A stretch of 64,000 nucleotides of DNA from Lutraria lutraria (Eukaryota > Mollusca > Bivalvia > Venerida > Mactridae): NCBI GenBank assembly GCA_964023205.1, contig OZ026847.1, forward strand, positions 1,252,501 through 1,316,500. Direction: 5' to 3'. The notes beneath the pieces were generated by a model. It saw only the letters and a list, made by a program, of their open reading frames with translations. It was not told the origin of the DNA and did no database searches. The translations under genes and the position numbers were made by a program. Below are positions 59,459 to 64,000 of the stretch, piece after piece; position 1 is the first letter of the stretch, and every line of letters begins with the position of its first letter.

Positions 59459-59496
59459 TATAATGTGCACTTAGAGATCTAATTCATCTCACTGAT
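59459..59496 (+). promoter_or_regulatory. Candidate core promoter (TATA box and initiator)
   Basis: TATAAT at 59459-59464 is followed 32 bp later by an initiator-like TCACTG (A at 59491), close to the canonical spacing. A leader of about 47 nt would then reach the ATG at 59538. In AT-rich DNA a TATA match alone means little; the value here is the ordered set of signals. Confidence 0.3.
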
Positions 59497-59537
59497 GAAC
59501 TATTAACGTTGATACAGGAATCAGTAAATAACGCAAA

Positions 59538-59598
59538 ATGAAGGAATGGACAATAATTGCGTGTCTGACATGTTGTTTTTCAAACTGTTTTTCGAACT
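59538..59598 (+). CDS. Candidate first coding exon of a secreted or membrane protein (partial)
   Basis: ATG at 59538 in the context CAAAATGA opens 20 codons (MKEWTIIACLTCCFSNCFSN) plus one base, ending at GTAAGTAT, a near-consensus donor at 59599. The peptide has a charged start, a short hydrophobic core and small residues, as in a signal peptide, and is unusually Cys-rich. Splitting after the first codon base (phase 1) just behind a signal peptide is common in animal extracellular proteins. A TATA/initiator pair lies upstream at a sensible distance. No following exon could be assigned in the remaining 4.4 kb, so the product is unknown; the peptide may also be too short to cleave on its own. 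Confidence 0.4.
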
Positions 59599-59857
59599 GT
59601 AAGTATCGTTCGTTTTATATCATATCGGGCAATTCAAATCTACGAGCAATAATTTTAATATTTCTTTAAGTAATTGCGAGTATCATTATTGGTAAGTTTT
59701 TAATTTTTCCGTGTAATAGCAAATATAAGGAAATTTTGAATAGCTATATATTTCTAAAACAATATTATACCATTCGTTGTTGACGACAAGACCATTATAA
59801 TTGCACGAACAACTTTTGCATAAAAAGAACAGGAAAACTCATATTTTAACATTTATG
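59599..59857. other. Possible first intron, unassigned
   Basis: If 59538-59598 is a real exon this is intronic. No other feature seen. Confidence 0.3.
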
Positions 59858-59993
59858 TTTAAAGGCCCATAGATTTTTGGATTTTGTAATACAGAACAAT
59901 AGATAACTTAAAGATGATAGTAACATTTAAGAATTATATTTTATTTAAGACCTTCATTAATTTTAACATCAAAAAGGTAACGGTGCTTTAAAA
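59858..59993. mobile_element. Short TTAAAG-ended MITE
   Basis: The ends TTTAAAGGCCCATAGATTTT and the inverse of AAAAAGGTAACGGTGCTTTA resemble the termini of element T (52250-55521). About 136 bp, AT-rich interior, no coding capacity. Confidence 0.5.
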
Positions 59994-60777
59994 TTGAATA
60001 TCAATGTAGTTGAATAAGATCTGAACAATATAAATGATTTTAATGAAATATATTTTGTTCGATACAAGCATTAACATCCTCTTTTATAACGAGTCTTACA
60101 TAATGGCAGACTAGTAGTTTACTGAAAGCAATATACCAAAGATTTAACTGGCAGGATAGAGACTGCGTATTGTCCTCCATGTTTTTTAATGTTCGATACT
60201 TGTTTTATGTTAATTGCCTATTTCTTAGATTAAATTAATCTGAACAGGTTGCATGAAATATTTTCAAAAAAGCAATTACCTTTATCTTAGTATATTCCAC
60301 CCGTAGTAGAGATTCTATTATTTTTCATATATTTTCAAAACAAAAGCGACGCTACATTGATAATCTTTTCCTTGGCGTAACAGTCATAATTAACTAAATA
60401 TCTTTTTTACACGAAATAATGTTTTTAAGGAGACTTAGGTGTTACTATTATAATTATCATTAACGCATTATGTTGTCACAATGATGTGTATTAGAAGGCA
60501 TGGTTTGTCAATAAGTATGCGCCCTTTCGAACAAAATGGGCTATATTGCTTTGCACATGTCGGTCCGTCTATCGGTCAGTCTGTCCGTAAACCTTGTCCG
60601 ACCTATAATGCTATGTAAAATATATTCATTCGTCGTATTGAACTTTCGATCACAAAATATATAAAAGCGCCGCATGGCAACAAATATGTTATGAAAACAT
60701 TTTAAGTGCCATACTTCAAGTAGTAAACCTTCGATTGTTTTGGTTTTGTTTTCTGAAACTTTCCTCGTCAATGATGG
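59994..60777. other. AT-rich DNA with a GTCCGTC-like simple stretch
   Basis: GTCGGTCCGTCTATCGGTCA at about 60558-60590 is a degenerate GTCCGTC-type simple repeat. No gene supported. Confidence 0.4.
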
Positions 60778-60908
60778 TATGTGTTATCATACATGTGTTA
60801 TCATACATGTGTTATCATACATGTGTTATCATACATGTGTTATCATACATGTGTTATCATACATGTGTTATCATACATGTGTTATCATACATGTGTTATC
60901 ATACATGT
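60778..60908 (+). repeat. 14-bp minisatellite, about 9 copies
   Basis: The unit GTGTTATCATACAT is repeated without variation. The same unit returns at 63651-63706. Short Met/Cys/Tyr/His open frames here are artefacts of the array. Confidence 0.95.
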
Positions 60909-60950
60909 CGTCGGCTTATTTCTACAACCCCGTATGTCATTTTTTCACAT
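60909..60950 (+). repeat. Inverted flank, left
   Basis: GTCGGCTTATTTCTACAACC then CCGTATGTCATTTTT matches the inverse of 63620-63652 over about 35 bp, so it faces its partner across 2.7 kb. Confidence 0.65.
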
Positions 60951-61161
60951 TTTGAGAAAATCGCATTTGAAGTTTTGAACTGCAATAACTTTTTTATGGT
61001 TGATGACACACGAATGAATTTTTATCTGCTTATGTAAAATTATGTCATCTACATATATTCCAAATTTTATAAATATGTATAGAACCAGTTTGCTTTAATT
61101 TCAAATTTTATTTTTCAAAATTCTGCTGTAAATCAGAAAATGCTAGTCAAAATTGAATTCT

Positions 61162-61242
61162 AAAACCCCATATTGAGATACGGGGTTTTTAGCAAAATAT
61201 TCATGGCACTTCTAAAACCCAAAATTGAGATACTGGGTTCTT
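61162..61242. repeat. Two related short hairpins
   Basis: AAAACCCCATATTGAGATAC closes with GGGGTTTTT (61162-61190), and AAAACCCAAAATTGAGATAC with TGGGTTCTT (61214-61242). Stems differ in matching positions while the loop ATTGAGATAC is constant. Related phrases (ATTGAGTTACGGGGTT, GAGTTACGGGTTTGTGG) occur near 63617 and 63491. Confidence 0.65.
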
Positions 61243-61726
61243 AGAGAAACAATTACGACAAAAAATGAGAAGTGGAGTAATGTTCGGATGGTAAAGAAGA
61301 TAAACACAAACAAACTAAGATGAAACTATTATTTACTTCTAGCACAGCGAGTTAACACACGTCTTATAAAACATTGAACTACAAAGACGTCATCCTGACA
61401 TATCAATAACTAGCAATATACAATTGATGTAGTTAAACTTAAATCATCAATAACACTGTAAACTCCGTATATATAATGCAAAACTCAGTTTACTGACTAG
61501 ATACAAGTATGTATGATAAAAATATTTCACAAATTTTATGTTTTGTCGGGATATACTATAATGTCACCTATTTACTTTTGTAGATGACATTCCGTGACAG
61601 TCTATCTATGTTTTTTCGACTGTGCATCATATATTAAAAATCTTAAAGGAATCTATCTTCAAGCATTGCCAGCACTCCAAAGTAAACACAATTTCCCCCA
61701 TGTTCATTTAGAATTCGCTTTATGAC
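61243..61726. other. AT-rich DNA, nothing identified
   Basis: No feature supported. Confidence 0.35.
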
Positions 61727-62642
61727 TAAGCTTGGTTATTCTGTTGTTTCTGTATAGTATACAAATATTTGATCGTCATCCAGGTATTACTTACATGTAT
61801 ACCTACAATGCCCTCTATGCACAGTCTTTCTGCATTTTGATATCGTCCTTCTGTACCTGGTTTTCTCTCAAACTTAAGTATTTTTTTCATGTCTGGCCCC
61901 TACGTTTTCTTATCTTGTTTTGCTAATTACTCGGGTCTTTTAATCTTTTCCTACTTCTATTAAGAGTATCTTCTATACGAACTTCTAAATTATTAGCATT
62001 TGTACTATTGTCAATAACCTCAATTGAATCAGTGTATGGCCGAGTATCTGTTGTTTGTTCTACATCTTTCATTTCAGATCCTTTCTTATCACCATTGCTT
62101 ATATTAACTTCTGCATCTACGCTGCTACATTTGTATTTACTTTAAGAATATGAACAGTTTTATTCCATTTCTTCAACACATAATGAGAGGAATGTGTTTG
62201 CATTATACAAGTGGATGGTATAACCAATTCATTGTAGCTTGCATCAACAAAAAAGTTTACATTATCATCTTTACATTCCCGGCTATTCAAAACATCGGTG
62301 TCATGCTCAATATCATTGTATTTATCATCCTCAAATATGTCAATCTCGTTTGCTGTCTCCTTAAAACAAGCAGTTGTAATCACACCCACGACTTCTGTAC
62401 TAGAGCTACATTTATCATTATTGTTTATAGCTGGTTCTGTATATTTCAAGAATGTGGACTATGGTTTCCATCTCTTCAACGAACGATGAAGACATCATAT
62501 CCGTATTGCACACATGGATGTACTGTATATATTTCATTGTTGTTGGTGTGATGGAGGTATTCAAAGAAAACAGTTTGAGATATGATCTGTTCAAACTTTC
62601 ACCAACAGTGACGTCCAGTGTTTTATGAAAATATACATAATG
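61727..62642 (-). pseudogene. Decayed coding region spread over several frames
   Basis: On the minus strand four successive open stretches in different frames read like parts of one protein: 62642-62418 (SFVEEMETIVHILEIYRTS), 62449-62117 (an acidic, Ser/Thr/Asn-rich segment including NEIDIFEDDKYNDIEHDTD), 62140-61923 (KKGSEMKDVEQTTDTRPYTD, ending RSRKRLKDPSN and a stop) and about 61893-61727 (FERKPGTEGRYQNAERLC). The frames overlap or abut, so frameshifts explain them better than introns. The composition suggests a disordered or cytoplasmic region. It lies between the inverted flanks at 60909 and 63620, so it may be the protein relic of a mobile element. No family recognised. Confidence 0.35.
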
Positions 62643-62899
62643 TCAATATACATTTTCATTTTTTACAATGTACGGAGAACAGTGCATGCTTCAACAGTGA
62701 TCAGCGACTAAAAGTCTTGTTAAAACATATGTTTTCAAGAGTAGATTGTGTAATGATTGTAAAACTTAAGTATAAGTATAACTGTTCAATATTAAAATAA
62801 TATGGAAATCTTCATTTACAAAAAGTTCACTTTCGGAAGGTCCACAATCCCAATATTTGCAGCATATGTTAAAGCTTGCCTGTGTGAAAATCTCTGGCA
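62643..62899. other. AT-rich DNA, nothing identified
   Basis: No feature supported. Confidence 0.35.
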
Positions 62900-63160
62900 C
62901 TGAACTCTTGAACGCAATAAATGGCAACAGCAGTTGTACGAACACCAAATTATTCTTCCCCTATAAGACTATATCCCCTTACGGTTCGAATCCCGAGAGG
63001 AGCGAATTATTTCATGCTATCCAGCTAGCTTATCCACTCGTGTCTGAAATAATGCACGGAAGTGCACATTGAGTCTTCTTCCACAATGAAAGGTAGGAGT
63101 CGCCATATGATCTCAATATGTGTCGGTGCGAAGTTAAACCAAACAAAACAAACAAACACA
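62900..63160 (+). mobile_element. tRNA-derived SINE, degraded head
   Basis: A box B-like GGTTCGAATCCCGAG occurs at 62982-62996. Downstream come GAAAGGTAGGAGTCGCCATA and GTGTCGGTGCGAAGTTAAAC, followed by an (AAAC)n-like tail at about 63137-63158. The tail type matches the SINEs at 55922-56358, but the body differs. Confidence 0.6.
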
Positions 63161-63619
63161 CTATAAGACTGTATCAATATTCCAAACTTATCCGAAATAA
63201 TGTTCATCCGAACAGAGGTAATATTGACACATATGTATATCTGGTCCAGGAAACAGTTTCTGCTTCATATAATACAAAATGACATTCACGCAATAGAAAC
63301 TTTCACTGAATTCACGTAAACTTACATGGTTATAGTAAAACTAAACACCGTAAGTATGTTTCTGAAGTAAGTTCAACAACATCATGAGCGGCCATTACAG
63401 TTTTATCCTGTATCACGTGGTACAGAATAGAACGATTTGATTGGATATAAAAGTTACGGGACTCTAGAATTAATTTTTAGCGTAAATAAGCGAGTTACGG
63501 GTTTGTGGAATTCGGATTAACCCTACTTAGGGAAGACATAGAAGCATGTAAGTATGCTCATTGTAAAGAGCTCATCGAGACGAAAAAAATGATACCAATA
63601 TCTCAATATCGCCAAAAAT
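63161..63619. other. Unassigned DNA with repeated GAGTTACGGG phrases
   Basis: GAGTTACGGGTTTGTGGAAT at about 63491 and GAGTTACGGGGTTGTGGAAA at about 63620 are a direct pair roughly 130 bp apart. No gene supported. Confidence 0.45.
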
Positions 63620-63652
63620 TGAGTTACGGGGTTGTGGAAATAACCCGACGAT
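63620..63652 (-). repeat. Inverted flank, right
   Basis: Inverse of 60909-60945 (GGGGTTGTGGAAATAACCCG ACG). It adjoins the second 14-bp array. Confidence 0.65.
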
Positions 63653-63706
63653 GTGTTATCATACATGTGTTATCATACATGTGTTATCATACATGTGTTA
63701 TCATAC
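63651..63706 (+). repeat. 14-bp minisatellite, about 4 copies
   Basis: Same GTGTTATCATACAT unit and same strand orientation as 60778-60908, although the adjoining flank is inverted relative to that site. Confidence 0.92.
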
Positions 63707-64000
63707 AGGAATAACGAAGTCAATCTAATAGATACGCTCACAAACTCATCTAATCAGAGACTTTTAAATCAAATAAACATTTAGTATATATAATTCATAC
63801 GGGACCTTTAATCCTAAGGTAAATGGTGTTTAACTCCTATTTATATAATAATATGTTCCGTGTTAACCCATGTCATACATGTATTTCTTTTCTTTTTTTG
63901 TAAATGGCCAAAGGTAGATTGTATATGCCGATTAGCTATGAATAAATGGCATAATCTGTATTTATTTATTCATTAATCAATATTTTTCAACAATATCGTC
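63707..64000. other. AT-rich DNA, nothing identified
   Basis: No feature supported to the end of the window. Confidence 0.4.

Overview
This window looks like intergenic or repeat-dominated nuclear DNA of an animal, most likely a lophotrochozoan and probably a bivalve mollusc. It is AT-rich, has no bacterial-style gene packing, and has no long non-repetitive open reading frame. It holds tRNA-derived SINEs with (AAAC)n tails of the mollusc type, (CT)n tracts, several dispersed elements with terminal inverted repeats, and many minisatellites. The bivalve assignment is inferred from repeat style, not from a gene.

Layout: 0.3-1.2 kb is a 185-bp satellite plus a GCTGCTGG-type array. 4.2-9.0 kb is a mosaic of repeats with two nested inverted pairs, a possible SINE head, a 255-bp tandem duplication, a hairpin and a long dispersed repeat. 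10-20 kb is mostly plain AT-rich DNA with short MITE-like elements, a 600-bp CT tract and one possible FLYWCH-like exon. 21-28 kb holds a hairpin, a SINE relic, a CT tract and three large minisatellites (39, 33 and 35 bp). 29.08-30.21 kb is a near-perfect foldback element with an 8-bp target duplication. 33.3-35.0 kb holds 54-bp and 20-bp arrays, and 40 kb a 21-bp array with 147-bp higher-order structure. 42.2-44.0 kb is a head-to-tail pair of palindrome-rich elements with a MITE inserted in the second. 49.5-55.5 kb holds a foldback, two copies of an element with CCCAGCTAGCAT ends (one with a decayed coding exon) and a 3.3-kb TTAAAG-ended element enclosing one copy. 60.7-63.7 kb is a unit bounded by inverted flanks and 14-bp arrays, with a decayed coding region and a SINE inside.

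The very long open frames at 23.9-25.9, 26.4-27.0, 33.3-34.7 and 40.0-40.5 kb are by-products of repeat units whose length is a multiple of three, and should not be annotated as proteins. No complete protein-coding gene is supported. The best gene signal is at 59.46-59.60 kb: a TATA/initiator pair, a short leader, an ATG, a 20-codon hydrophobic N-terminus and a GTAAGT donor, suggesting exon 1 of a secreted or membrane protein.

The clearest mechanistic story is that the 39-bp minisatellite arose by amplification inside one copy of a dispersed repeat whose unexpanded relatives lie at 10.3, 18.5 and 45.9 kb. All identity statements are by eye; no alignment or database search was run.
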